Source: Actinomycetes bacterium
GTDB lineage: Bacteria; Actinomycetota; Coriobacteriia; Anaerosomatales; Anaerosomataceae
Reading direction: 5' to 3'
Length of the DNA stretch: 54,176 nucleotides
Assembly: GCA_021373175.1 (NCBI GenBank)
Contig: JAJFTE010000101.1
Span: 1 to 54,176 of the forward strand
This document shows positions 44,282 to 52,402 of the stretch, piece by piece (position 1 is the first letter of the stretch; the number at the start of each line of letters is the position of its first letter). The translations under genes were made by a program, and so were the position numbers. Below the pieces are notes generated by a model, which was not told the origin of the DNA, ran no database searches, and saw nothing but the letters and a program-made list of their open reading frames with translations.

Positions 44282-45227
44282 GAACCGGAGGAAGGTACAT
44301 GTCGGGACGGGCTCGCCCAGCAGAAAGCTGAGCGAGCAGCCTGTGCCTCAACCAAAGGTCGATTCTACGAACCGTTCGCATGGTGCGACCGTGAGACCTC
44401 CGACGGTGCGAGTTCGCCCACGCTCATTCGAGGCGGAGGCGCCACCATCCGGCAGCGGAGCGCATGTCGCGCGTGGGAAGCGAGAAGACCGGGAGCGCCG
44501 CATAGCAGAGGCACGCAAGAAGCGGCAGGTGCGGATGGTGCTTGCGATCGTTCTTGTCGGGGCTCTCGCTGCCACCGCAGTCGCGCTCTATCGCTCGCAG
44601 CTCTTCGACATTCGAACGGTCCAGGTCGTTGGCGTCGAGCACCTGACAGCGGATGCGATTCGCGCCCGCGCTGCTGTGCCGTCGGACGCGACGCTCCTTA
44701 GGTTTCCGGCCCGTAGTATTCAGAGGCGCCTGCTCGGCTATGCGTGGGTTTCAGATGCGCAGGTCACGCGCGACTTCCCGCACACTCTGAGGGTCAGGAT
44801 CGTCGAGCGCAAGCCGGCAGCCCTCGTCGACACCGGCAAGGCTTTCTGGATCGTTGACTACCAGGGGATGGTGCTAGGCGAGCAGTCACTCGAGGAGACG
44901 ACGACGCTGCCGATCGTGCGTGACATACCCGGTCTGCAGCTCAAGGCCGGTCGATCGTCGTCGTCCCAGATCCTTAAGAATGCTCTTGATGTGCTTTCTG
45001 GGATCAGCGCTCAGCTTCGTCAGAAAGTGCGGGCAGTCAGCGCTCCAAGCATTGACGAGACGACCCTCCTTACGACAGACAACGTGGAGGTCGTCATCGG
45101 ACACGCCGTCGATGTGGCCAAGAAGGACGTCATCATTCTGAAGATCATGCGCGAGCAATCGGGAAGTGTTGTGACCATCGATGTGCGCTCCACCGACCGT
45201 CCTGTGTGGCGAGGTCTTGGAGAGTAA
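44235..45227 (+). CDS. ftsQ: Cell division protein FtsQ/DivIB
   Basis: Bitopic divisome protein with a POTRA domain. The ATG at 44235, after AGGGA, gives 330 residues. The N-terminal ~95 residues are cytoplasmic, basic and serine-rich. One helix (MVLAIVLVGALAATAVALYR) precedes the POTRA part, seen as IRTVQVVGVEHLTADAIRA and VTRDFPHTLRVRIVERKPA, then the FtsQ beta domain. No ddl or ftsA follows, so the next gene is ftsZ after 186 bases. A downstream start would shorten the cytoplasmic tail, so the exact N-terminus is uncertain. Confidence 0.9.
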   Translation: MASNSNQRYGSSGSSENRRKVHVGTGSPSRKLSEQPVPQPKVDSTNRSHGATVRPPTVRVRPRSFEAEAPPSGSGAHVARGKREDRERRIAEARKKRQVRMVLAIVLVGALAATAVALYRSQLFDIRTVQVVGVEHLTADAIRARAAVPSDATLLRFPARSIQRRLLGYAWVSDAQVTRDFPHTLRVRIVERKPAALVDTGKAFWIVDYQGMVLGEQSLEETTTLPIVRDIPGLQLKAGRSSSSQILKNALDVLSGISAQLRQKVRAVSAPSIDETTLLTTDNVEVVIGHAVDVAKKDVIILKIMREQSGSVVTIDVRSTDRPVWRGLGE

Positions 45228-45289
45228 CTGTCCAGGCGCAGCCCTAGATGGGTTCACGATTTCGGTCGAATCTGGTGTCACCATTTAAG

Positions 45290-45308
45290 AAGATGTTGCA
45301 TACATCTT
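45290..45308. repeat. 7-bp inverted repeat in the ftsZ promoter region
   Basis: AAGATGT-N5-ACATCTT at 45290-45308 overlaps the first -35 candidate. It could be an operator. A second inverted repeat follows at 45317-45347. Confidence 0.5.
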
Positions 45309-45324
45309 GCGTGTAGGGTAAACT
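45296..45324 (+). promoter_or_regulatory. ftsZ promoter candidate 1
   Basis: TTGCAT (45296-45301), a 17-base spacer and TAAACT (45319-45324), in the AT-rich gap between ftsQ and ftsZ. It gives an ~83-base leader. Confidence 0.4.
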
Positions 45325-45347
45325 TCATGCAAAGATTGACGTTTACC
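45317..45347. repeat. Inverted repeat GGTAAAC-N17-GTTTACC upstream of ftsZ
   Basis: Arms at 45317-45323 and 45341-45347 are exact reverse complements with a 17-base spacer. The left arm overlaps the -10 of candidate promoter 1 and the right arm follows TTGACG (45336-45341). An operator is possible. Confidence 0.5.
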
Positions 45348-45381
45348 TGGTGAGCATATACATCTACTTGAGGGTTATACT
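45336..45381 (+). promoter_or_regulatory. Further ftsZ promoter elements
   Basis: TTGACG (45336-45341) lies 15 bases before TATACA (45357-45362), and a TATACT stands at 45376-45381 about 33 bases before the ftsZ ATG. These could be additional ftsZ promoters; which are used is not known. Confidence 0.35.
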
Positions 45382-45413
45382 ACTGCAGTCGAGCCACAGC
45401 AGGAGGGCGCGCG

Positions 45414-46493
45414 ATGTTGGAGACAGGGGCCAATTACCTGGCAGTCATCAAGGTCGTCGGCGTTGGGGGCGGCGGCACGAATGCCGTGAACAGGATGGTC
45501 GAAGCAGGCGTGAAGGGCGTCGAGTTCATCGCCGTGAATACCGACGCGCAGGCGCTGCTCATGTCGGACGCCGACTATAAGGTGCATGTGGGCGTCGGCC
45601 TCACAAAGGGCCTCGGTGCGGGAGCTGATCCCGACGTGGGGTTCCAGGCAGCCGAAGAGAACAAGGCTGAGATCAAAGAAGCGCTTCAGGGCGCCGACAT
45701 GGTGTTCATCACGGCCGGAGAGGGCGGTGGCACCGGTACCGGTGCGGCGCCTGTCATCGCGCAAATCGCCAAGGAGGAGATCGGCGCGCTGACGGTAGCT
45801 GTCGTGACTCGTCCATTCGCCTTCGAGGGTCGCAAGCGCGCGTTGCAGGCCGAGGAAGGGATCAAGCGGCTGCGCGAGGTCGTGGACACGCTCATCATCA
45901 TCCCGAACGACAGGCTCCTCCAGGTTGCGGAGAAGAAGACGTCGATACTCGACGCGTTCCGAATCGCAGACGACGTTCTGCGCCAGGGCACCCAGGGGAT
46001 AACGGATCTCATCACGGTCCCGGGACTCATCAACCTGGACTTCGCCGATGTACGTACCGTCATGCAGGATGCGGGGTCCGCGCTCATGGGCATTGGCATC
46101 GCTGCCGGCGATAACCGTGCACACGAGGCGGCCAAGGCCGCGATCTCGAGTCCTCTTCTGGAAAGCAGCATCGAGGGCGCGCAAGGCGTATTGCTGAGCA
46201 TCTCGGGCGGCAGCGACCTCGGTCTGTTCGAGGTCAACGAGGCAGCCGAGGTCGTGGCCACTGCCGCGCATCCCGAGGCGAACATCATCTTCGGTGCCGT
46301 AATCGATGACAGTCTCATGGACCAGATCCGCGTGACGGTGATCGCAACCGGGTTCGGCGCGAAGCGGAAGCAGGAGACTATGGAGTTCGAATCGGCCGCC
46401 ACGTCCGAGGAGGGCTCGGGTTCACGTATACCGGCGTTCGAGCCGCTCAAGGAAGACGAGTTCGATATTCCAGAGTTTCTGAGGCGCCGCTAG
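45414..46493 (+). CDS. ftsZ: Cell division protein FtsZ
   Basis: FtsZ is the tubulin-like GTPase that forms the Z-ring. The 359-residue protein starts [20 protein letters not shown]. The tubulin signature GGGTGTG is at residues 104-110, and the T7 loop is [14 protein letters not shown]. The C-terminal peptide [12 protein letters not shown] is the conserved binding site for SepF and other partners. A ribosome site GGAGGG precedes the ATG. There is no ftsA, in line with SepF as membrane anchor. The two hairpins downstream should end the dcw transcript. Confidence 0.98.
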   Translation: MLETGANYLAVIKVVGVGGGGTNAVNRMVEAGVKGVEFIAVNTDAQALLMSDADYKVHVGVGLTKGLGAGADPDVGFQAAEENKAEIKEALQGADMVFITAGEGGGTGTGAAPVIAQIAKEEIGALTVAVVTRPFAFEGRKRALQAEEGIKRLREVVDTLIIIPNDRLLQVAEKKTSILDAFRIADDVLRQGTQGITDLITVPGLINLDFADVRTVMQDAGSALMGIGIAAGDNRAHEAAKAAISSPLLESSIEGAQGVLLSISGGSDLGLFEVNEAAEVVATAAHPEANIIFGAVIDDSLMDQIRVTVIATGFGAKRKQETMEFESAATSEEGSGSRIPAFEPLKEDEFDIPEFLRRR

Positions 46494-46513
46494 CTGTACT
46501 GTGATCAGGGCTA

Positions 46514-46561
46514 AGAGGTCGCGCTCCGTCGAGGCATGGAACTCGCCGGAGTGCGACCTTT
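46514..46561 (+). terminator. First hairpin downstream of ftsZ
   Basis: A 15-bp stem including two G-T pairs (arms about 46514-46528 and 46547-46561) with an 18-base loop. Only a short T-rich end (CCTTTGG). It lies 20 bases after the ftsZ stop. Confidence 0.45.
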
Positions 46562-46581
46562 GGCATCCATGGTAGAGACGA

Positions 46582-46613
46582 AAGACCCCGCCATGTTGCG
46601 CAGGCGGGGTCTT
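46582..46613 (+). terminator. Second hairpin downstream of ftsZ
   Basis: A perfect 11-bp stem, AAGACCCCGCC (46582-46592) and GGCGGGGTCTT (46603-46613), with a 10-base loop. The A-rich left side and TCTTG end fit a terminator that may work in both directions. It separates ftsZ from pgeF. Confidence 0.6.
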
Positions 46614-46668
46614 GTGGTCTCGGTCGATTACTCGGTCGGCGGTGCTGGCGGTCCTGATAACGTTTCAG

Positions 46669-46703
46669 CGACACGTGTGTGTCGTACGCGTACAGTGTGT
46701 CGT
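46669..46703. repeat. Clustered short repeats upstream of pgeF
   Basis: CGACAC-GTGT-GTGTCG hairpin (46669-46684), the palindrome TACGCGTA (46685-46692), and a direct repeat GTGTGTCGT at 46677 and 46695. It could be a regulatory site for pgeF; no protein is known. The rest of the gap 46614-46768 holds nothing else clear. Confidence 0.35.
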
Positions 46704-46768
46704 GTGCCCCATCTCGAACCAGGATTGCGAGCGAGCGGCGCATTCGCTGCGAGGTAGGAGGATTCATC

Positions 46769-47572
46769 GTGCTGACGCGTGTCGAGCAGCAAGGAATCTG
46801 CTACCACACTGATCCCGTGCTGCGTGCAGCGTGTGGGGTCGTCGTCGCGTTCAGTGAGCGGGCGGGAGGCATGAGCGCTCCCCCGTATTCGAGCCTGAAC
46901 CTTGCCGGACACGTCGGTGATCATGAGGACGCAGTGAACGAGAACCGGCGTCGATTCATCTCAGCGGTGGGTGCGGATGATTGTGCCAGACGTCTCACGA
47001 CCGCCGAGCAGATCCATAGTGCGGGCATCGCACGGATCACGCAGACGAATGCCGGAAGCGGAGCGTTCGTCGGCGTTCTACCCGGCCCTGTGCCGGGCGC
47101 GGACGCCCTCTGGACGACAGAGCCCGGCGTTCCGCTCATGTTGTTGTTCGCGGACTGCGTGCCTGTCGTGCTGGTGAGCGAGTCACCGCGAGCTGTCGCG
47201 GTGGTGCACGCGGGCTGGCGCGGCGCATACGCTGGCATCGTCGGGTCCGCTGTACGGACGCTTGCGTCAGCGCTCGGCAATTCGGAGATCACGGCATATG
47301 TGGGGGCTCACATCGGCGCGTGCTGCTACCAGGTAGGCCTTTCGCTCGTGTCGCAATTCGCAAACAAGTTTGTTACGATACCTCGGGCTTCGGACCGGCT
47401 TGATCTTGCAGCGGTCGTGGCCGAGGACCTCGACCGCGCGGGAGTCTCGAGAGAGCGCCAGTGGCATCTCGGAATCTGCACCGCTCACAACACGGATCGT
47501 TTCTTCTCGTACCGGGCGGACGGCCGCACCGGGCGCCATTGCGCATTCGCGCTGCTCGAGCCACGCTCGTAG
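46769..47572 (+). CDS. pgeF: PgeF/YlmD family protein (multi-copper polyphenol oxidase-like fold)
   Basis: The family (YfiH/YlmD) contains the peptidoglycan editing factor that hydrolyses misincorporated residues in UDP-MurNAc peptides and also acts on purine nucleosides. GTG 46769, 7 bases after TAGGAGG, gives 267 residues. The zinc-site motifs are TTAEQIHSAG, LLFADCVPVVLVS and VVHAGWRGAYAG, and a later cysteine region ICTAHNTDRFFSYR. In Gram-positive bacteria this gene follows ftsZ and precedes yggS, sepF and yggT. Here the pst operon comes between. The end overlaps the likely pstS start by 34 bases. Confidence 0.9.
   Translation: MLTRVEQQGICYHTDPVLRAACGVVVAFSERAGGMSAPPYSSLNLAGHVGDHEDAVNENRRRFISAVGADDCARRLTTAEQIHSAGIARITQTNAGSGAFVGVLPGPVPGADALWTTEPGVPLMLLFADCVPVVLVSESPRAVAVVHAGWRGAYAGIVGSAVRTLASALGNSEITAYVGAHIGACCYQVGLSLVSQFANKFVTIPRASDRLDLAAVVAEDLDRAGVSRERQWHLGICTAHNTDRFFSYRADGRTGRHCAFALLEPRS
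47371..47379 (+). promoter_or_regulatory. Possible intragenic promoter for the pst genes
   Basis: TGT-TACGAT matches an extended -10 inside pgeF, about 160 bases before pstS. No PhoB/PhoP box can be confirmed. The TCGCAA direct repeat at 47351 and 47358 is just upstream. Confidence 0.25.
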
Positions 47573-48387
47573 TCGCAGCGCTCTTCCTGCTCATGCTCGT
47601 TGCGCTCAGCGGCTGTTCGGGTGAGACTTCGCCGCAGAACAAGCTCATCGTGACCGGGTCCACGACGATTCAGCCGATCGCCGAAGTGGCGGCCGAGGAG
47701 TTCCACGCGGCTCATCCACTAGACGATGTCCTTGTCAGCGGTGTCGGTTCCTCGGCCGGGATCGAGAATGTCTCATCGGGGACGAGCGACATAGGGACGT
47801 CTTCGCGCGAGATCAACGACGAGGAGCTAAAGCTGGGACTCGTCGACTCGCCGATCGCCTATGACGCCATCGCGGTTATCGTCAATCCATCGAATCCTGT
47901 GTCTTCGCTCAGTAAGGCGCAGATCAAGCAGATCTTCCAGGGGAAGATCACGAATTGGAGCGACGTGGGTGGACCCGACCTGGCGATCGGCCTCGTGAAC
48001 CGGGACGAGGCCTCGGGGACTCGCGAGGCATTCGACAAGATCGTGCTCGACAAGGAGCGTTTCGACCCCACCGCTGTTATCCTGCCGGGGACGGGTCAGG
48101 TGCGCTCTGTCGTGGCGCAGGAGCCTCGCGCGATCGGCTACATCTCGCTTGGCTTTGTGACTGACGACGTCAAGGCGTTGGCGATCGACGGCATCGAACC
48201 GAGCGAAGCCACCGTGGTGAGCGGGACGTACCCTGTGCAGCGCGTGCTCCACCTGTTCACGAAGGGCGCGCCGACGGGTCTCGCCAAGGAATTCATCGAC
48301 TTCGTTCTCTCGGCCAAGGTTCAAGACAGCGTCGTTCGTGATGCAGGGTTCATACCGATAGGCGCGAAGGAGGCGCACGGTGGCTGA
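47539..48387 (+). CDS. pstS: Phosphate-binding lipoprotein PstS
   Basis: PstS captures phosphate for the Pst importer. The TTG at 47539 gives 282 residues with a clean lipoprotein signal (LRIRAARATLVVAALFLLML) and lipobox LSGC, cysteine 26; a start at 47461 would add an odd 26-residue extension and a longer overlap. The binding domain shows IVTGSTTIQPIAEVAAEEFH, VGSSAGIENVSSGTSDIGTS and NRDEASGTREAFDK, the phosphate-contact segments. It overlaps pgeF by 34 bases and pstC by 8. The ribosome site is weak, so the exact start is less certain. Confidence 0.9.
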   Translation: MRIRAARATLVVAALFLLMLVALSGCSGETSPQNKLIVTGSTTIQPIAEVAAEEFHAAHPLDDVLVSGVGSSAGIENVSSGTSDIGTSSREINDEELKLGLVDSPIAYDAIAVIVNPSNPVSSLSKAQIKQIFQGKITNWSDVGGPDLAIGLVNRDEASGTREAFDKIVLDKERFDPTAVILPGTGQVRSVVAQEPRAIGYISLGFVTDDVKALAIDGIEPSEATVVSGTYPVQRVLHLFTKGAPTGLAKEFIDFVLSAKVQDSVVRDAGFIPIGAKEAHGG

Positions 48388-49312
48388 CGAACGTCGTCCG
48401 GGCGACATGCCTCTGGTGAGCGACGATGTGAGCGGCCTGAAGCTTGTGTCGCGTTCGACCTACGTCAAAGAGGCCGCACTCAAGAACCTGTTTCTCTTGT
48501 GCGCGTTCGTTGCCGTTGCGGGCGTCGGGCTCATCTTCGTGTTTGTGGGATATCGCGGCTGGCCGATCTTCAGCGAAGTGGGCCTGTGGAAGTTCCTGCT
48601 CGGCACGGAATGGCTGCCGACATCGGGACTCTTCGGCATACTGCCGCTTTTCGTCGGGTCTATCGTCGTTACGCTCGGGGCCTTGCTGCTGGGAACGCCG
48701 TTGGCGGTGGGTGCGGCCGTGTTTCTCTCGGAGATCGCGCCGCCGAAGGTTCGTGCGATCGTACGCCCGGCCATCGAGCTCCTTGCTGGCGTTCCATCGG
48801 TCGTTTACGGGTTCTTCGGACTGCTGATCCTGCGTCCGATCGTGGCACAGCTGACAGGCGGGCTTGGATTCGGACCGCTCACGGCGTGGATCATCCTGGC
48901 CATCATGATCGTGCCGACGATAGCCACACTTACCGAAGACGCGCTCCGTTCGATTCCAGATGGTGTGCGCGAAGCGTCGTATGCGATGGGCGCTACTACC
49001 TGGCAGACCATCTCGCGTGTATTGCTGCCCGCCGCGAAGATCGGCATCGTTGATGCCGTCGTTCTCGGAATGGGGCGCGCGATCGGCGAGACGATGGCCG
49101 TTCTCATGGTCGTCGGCAACGCGCCCGGCTTCTTCAGGGGCGCGGGCGCACCTATCTCCACGCTCACGAGTCAGATCGTGATGGATATGCCATACGCGTC
49201 GGGGATGCACAGGACGGCTCTCTTCGGCATGGCGATCATCTTGTTCCTCATCTCAATGGGACTCGTGTTCACGGTGCGTGTGCTGTCGCGGATGCGCGAG
49301 GAACCCTCATGA
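48380..49312 (+). CDS. pstC: Phosphate ABC transporter permease PstC
   Basis: One of the two membrane channels of the phosphate importer. The 310-residue protein begins [20 protein letters not shown] and has about six helices. The permease coupling loop [20 protein letters not shown] and [20 protein letters not shown] match PstC. GTG 48380 follows GGAGG and overlaps the pstS end by 8 bases. Its stop overlaps the pstA start (ATGA). Confidence 0.95.
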   Translation: MADERRPGDMPLVSDDVSGLKLVSRSTYVKEAALKNLFLLCAFVAVAGVGLIFVFVGYRGWPIFSEVGLWKFLLGTEWLPTSGLFGILPLFVGSIVVTLGALLLGTPLAVGAAVFLSEIAPPKVRAIVRPAIELLAGVPSVVYGFFGLLILRPIVAQLTGGLGFGPLTAWIILAIMIVPTIATLTEDALRSIPDGVREASYAMGATTWQTISRVLLPAAKIGIVDAVVLGMGRAIGETMAVLMVVGNAPGFFRGAGAPISTLTSQIVMDMPYASGMHRTALFGMAIILFLISMGLVFTVRVLSRMREEPS

Positions 49313-50145
49313 AGGACATGAAGCGCATCACGAACGCGATCGCGATCGGGGCCTTCTGGCTTGCGGGGCTCACGACCGTCTTCATACTCGGAGCGGTCAT
49401 TGTGTATGTCTTCGTCAACGGCATTGGGCACATCAGTCCGGCGTTCATCTTCACGCGCCCGCACGGCGTGAATGCCGAGGGCGGCATCTGGCCGATGATC
49501 GTGGCCACGTTGTATGTGACGGGCCTCGCGATGGTGATCGTCACGCCTATCGCGGTGCTCGCGGCCGTGTATCTCGCCGAGTACGCCGTCCAGGGGCGCC
49601 TCGTTCGGATCATCCGATTCGCCGCGGATACGCTTGCTGGCGTGCCCTCGATCGTCATGGGCCTCTTCGGACTCGCGCTGTTCGTCGAGGGGCTGGGCAT
49701 CGGCTTCTCGGTGCTCTCAGGTGCACTTGCGCTCTCGTTTCTCATGCTGCCGATCGTGATGCGCACGACCGAAGAGGCCATACGAGCGGTGCCCAAGTAC
49801 ATCCGGTGGGGATCGTACGGCCTTGGCGCGACCAAGTGGCAGACCGTAAGCCGTATCGTCCTGCCCTCGGCCATGCCAAGAATCATCACCGGTCTCATTC
49901 TTGCTACGGGGCGCGCGGTGGGGGAGACGGCCGTGGTCATCTTCACGATGGGTACCATGATCTTCACGCCCGTGCTACCGACCGACCCTGGCCGCTCGAT
50001 GACCGTGCACCTGTACCAGATGGCCATGGAAGGCATCAACCTGCCGGCGGCGTTCGGAACGGCGCTGCTCCTCATGGTGATGATCCTGTTCTTCAACCTC
50101 TCCGCTCGATGGCTACTCCGCAGAAACAGGAGGATGCAGGGATGA
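49309..50145 (+). CDS. pstA: Phosphate ABC transporter permease PstA
   Basis: Second membrane channel of the phosphate importer, 278 residues, about six helices. [20 protein letters not shown] followed by GATKWQ is the coupling loop, and [20 protein letters not shown] is the conserved later helix. The ATG overlaps the pstC stop and its own stop overlaps the pstB start (ATGA). Confidence 0.95.
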   Translation: MKDMKRITNAIAIGAFWLAGLTTVFILGAVIVYVFVNGIGHISPAFIFTRPHGVNAEGGIWPMIVATLYVTGLAMVIVTPIAVLAAVYLAEYAVQGRLVRIIRFAADTLAGVPSIVMGLFGLALFVEGLGIGFSVLSGALALSFLMLPIVMRTTEEAIRAVPKYIRWGSYGLGATKWQTVSRIVLPSAMPRIITGLILATGRAVGETAVVIFTMGTMIFTPVLPTDPGRSMTVHLYQMAMEGINLPAAFGTALLLMVMILFFNLSARWLLRRNRRMQG

Positions 50146-50966
50146 ACCACACCCTCGTAGAGCACGCTTCAGACTCGACGCCTCTAGCGGACTCGTCAGT
50201 TAAGATCGCCGTTCGTGGGCTCGACTTCTACTACGGTGACTTCCAGGCACTGGCCGACATCACCTGCGACATCGAGGACAACGCTGTCACGGCGTTCATA
50301 GGGCCCTCGGGCTGCGGTAAGTCGACGTTCCTGCGCTGCTTCAATCGCATGAACGACCTTATCATCGGTACCAAGGTTGAGGGCCTCATCACGCTGGACG
50401 GTCAGGACATCTACGCGCCGGGCATCGATCCGGTCGACTTGCGTCGACGCGTGGGGATGATCTTCCAGCAGCCGAACCCGTTCCCCATGACGATCTACGA
50501 TAACGTCGCATACGGCCCTCGCCTGCATGGCATGAGGAAGAAGGCGGATCTTGACGAGGTCGTGGAGACGTCGCTCAAGCGCGCCAACCTCTGGAAAGAG
50601 GTCAAGGACATCCTCGGCCGTGGCGGCCTGACGCTCTCCGGCGGTCAGCAGCAGCGGCTGTGCATCGCGCGGGTGCTTGCGGTGCAGCCTGACGTGCTGC
50701 TGATGGACGAGCCATGCTCGGCTATCGACCCGACAAGCGTTCAGAAGATCGAAGACCTGATGGCCGAGCTGAAGTCGTCGGTCACCATCATCATCGTCAC
50801 CCACAACATGCAGCAGGCGGCGCGTGTGAGCGATGAGACCGCGTTCTTCTTGCAGGAAGAGATGGGCCAACCTGCCATCCTTGTTGAGTTCGGTCGCACG
50901 GCGGACATTTTCACAAGTCCGAAGGACAAACGCACTGAGGACTACATCACCGGGCGTTTCGGCTAG
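50142..50966 (+). CDS. pstB: Phosphate ABC transporter ATP-binding protein PstB
   Basis: ATPase of the phosphate importer. ATG 50142 follows AGGAGG by 8 bases and overlaps the pstA stop, giving 274 residues; the in-frame ATG at 50109 lies further inside pstA. Walker A is GPSGCGKST, the signature is [15 protein letters not shown] and Walker B is [29 protein letters not shown] is the PstB-specific insertion. The last residues [17 protein letters not shown] are the usual PstB ending. phoU follows 66 bases later. Confidence 0.96.
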   Translation: MNHTLVEHASDSTPLADSSVKIAVRGLDFYYGDFQALADITCDIEDNAVTAFIGPSGCGKSTFLRCFNRMNDLIIGTKVEGLITLDGQDIYAPGIDPVDLRRRVGMIFQQPNPFPMTIYDNVAYGPRLHGMRKKADLDEVVETSLKRANLWKEVKDILGRGGLTLSGGQQQRLCIARVLAVQPDVLLMDEPCSAIDPTSVQKIEDLMAELKSSVTIIIVTHNMQQAARVSDETAFFLQEEMGQPAILVEFGRTADIFTSPKDKRTEDYITGRFG

Positions 50967-50974
50967 TCACACGC

Positions 50975-50980
50975 TATAAT
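50975..50980 (+). promoter_or_regulatory. -10 element for phoU
   Basis: TATAAT, a consensus -10, lies 52 bases before the phoU ATG just after pstB. No good -35 is seen. It would allow phoU and the division genes yggS-sepF to be made when pst is off. Confidence 0.4.
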
Positions 50981-51032
50981 CAAGCAGCAAAGTGAGAACC
51001 AGGCAAGAACCAGCCCGAAGTGGAGTCACCCG

Positions 51033-51692
51033 ATGCGCGAGAATTTCCGCAAGGAGCTCAAGGACCTCAAGGCGAACGTGCTCGATATCGGGCGTTCGAT
51101 CGTCGACGCGACGCACATGGCTGTCCAGGCGCTGGTTGAAGGCGACCTGGAGCTTGCCGAGCGGGTGATCGCCGGTGATGACGAGATAGATCAGCGCTGT
51201 CTAGCGGTCGAAGAGCACACGATCGAGATCATTGCGACGCAGTTCCCGGTAGCGCGCGATCTGCGCCTGTTGCATTCACTTGGCTACATCGTTATGCACT
51301 TCGAGCGCATGGGCGACCTCAGCGTCAACATCGCGAAGGCCGCACGGCGGACGGCTTCTCGGCGTGGCCCCCAGACGCTCAACGATCTTATCCTGGCGCA
51401 GGGGAATCTTGTGCACCGGGTACTTGAGGCGATGCTTGAAGCGCTCGACAAGAAGGATCTCGAGCTCGCGCGGAAGCTGCAGGACCTCGATGAGCCCATC
51501 GATCATCTCTTCAAGCAGTTCTTCCGCGAGCTGGCGCGTCTGCAGGATGAAGAAGACATCGAATGGGCCAGCTCGATGGTGCTCGCGTCCCGCTATCTGG
51601 AGCGCATCGCCGACCATGCGGTCGATATCGGCGACCGCATCACCTACATGGTCACGGGCCAGTTTGAGGCTCCACCCGAGGAAGAGGGCTAG
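51033..51692 (+). CDS. phoU: Phosphate regulator PhoU
   Basis: PhoU couples the Pst transporter to the PhoR/PhoB-type signalling pathway and limits phosphate uptake. The 219-residue all-helical protein begins MRENFRKELKDLKANVLDIG. Two PhoU three-helix repeats are seen, each with an E-R-(M/I)-(G/A)-D motif (HFERMGDLSVNIA and YLERIADHAVDIGDR), the metal-contact sites. GGAG precedes the ATG. It ends 5 bases before yggS. Confidence 0.95.
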   Translation: MRENFRKELKDLKANVLDIGRSIVDATHMAVQALVEGDLELAERVIAGDDEIDQRCLAVEEHTIEIIATQFPVARDLRLLHSLGYIVMHFERMGDLSVNIAKAARRTASRRGPQTLNDLILAQGNLVHRVLEAMLEALDKKDLELARKLQDLDEPIDHLFKQFFRELARLQDEEDIEWASSMVLASRYLERIADHAVDIGDRITYMVTGQFEAPPEEEG

Positions 51693-51697
51693 CGCTC

Positions 51698-52375
51698 TTG
51701 AATGCGATCGCGGAACGATACGAGTTCGTACGTTGCGCGGTGCGCGATGCCGCGGACGCGGTCGACCGCGACTTGAACGAGATCACGATCGTAGCGGTCA
51801 CAAAGAATGTCGGTGTCCCGGAGATCCGCAAGGCGATCTCTGCCGGATGTGTGGACTTCGGCGAGAACAGGGTCCAGGAATTCCTCGGCAAGTATGGTCT
51901 GTTCCCTGACATGCGATGGCATTTCATCGGGACGCTGCAGACGAACAAGGTGAAGGATGTCGTCGGGCGAGCCCGTCTCATCCATTCGGTCGATTCACTA
52001 CGCCTGCTCCAGCACATCGACCGTGTCGCCCAGGCACATGGCATCGTGCAGGACGTTCTGCTGCAGGTGAATGTGTCCGGCGAGCAGAGCAAGCATGGCA
52101 TGGAGCCTGAACAAGCCGAGGAAACGCTGCGTGCATCGCTTGGGATGCCGGGGGTGCGTGTGCGTGGGCTGATGACGATCGCGCCCCTCGGCAAGCCTGA
52201 AGATGTGCGGTGGGTGTTCCGTGACACGGCGCGGCTCTTTGCCTCGCTCGCCTCGATGCGGTTCAATGACATGGAACTGACAGACCTCTCGATGGGAATG
52301 ACGAACGATTTTCGCGTTGCCATCGAAGAGGGTGCGACGATCATCCGGGTGGGACGGGCCATCTTCGGCCGGTAG
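51698..52375 (+). CDS. yggS: YggS/YlmE family pyridoxal phosphate-binding protein
   Basis: A PLP-homeostasis protein with an alanine-racemase-like barrel but no known catalysis. TTG 51698, 5 bases after the phoU stop, gives 225 residues. The PLP lysine is in ITIVAVTKNVGVPEIRKAIS. GENRVQEFLGKY, WHFIGTLQTNKVK and LSMGMTNDFRVAIEEGATII with RVGRAIFG at the end are diagnostic. It is part of the ylm group (ylmE) next to sepF, here separated from pgeF by pst genes. Confidence 0.94.
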   Translation: MNAIAERYEFVRCAVRDAADAVDRDLNEITIVAVTKNVGVPEIRKAISAGCVDFGENRVQEFLGKYGLFPDMRWHFIGTLQTNKVKDVVGRARLIHSVDSLRLLQHIDRVAQAHGIVQDVLLQVNVSGEQSKHGMEPEQAEETLRASLGMPGVRVRGLMTIAPLGKPEDVRWVFRDTARLFASLASMRFNDMELTDLSMGMTNDFRVAIEEGATIIRVGRAIFGR

Positions 52376-52402
52376 ACCCGACGAACGCGCGAGGAGACGA
52401 CC

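Noticed and set aside
47351-47363. TCGCAA direct repeat as a Pho box
   Set aside because: Too short and unlike the known 11-bp PhoP or 7-bp PhoB repeat units; kept only as a remark.
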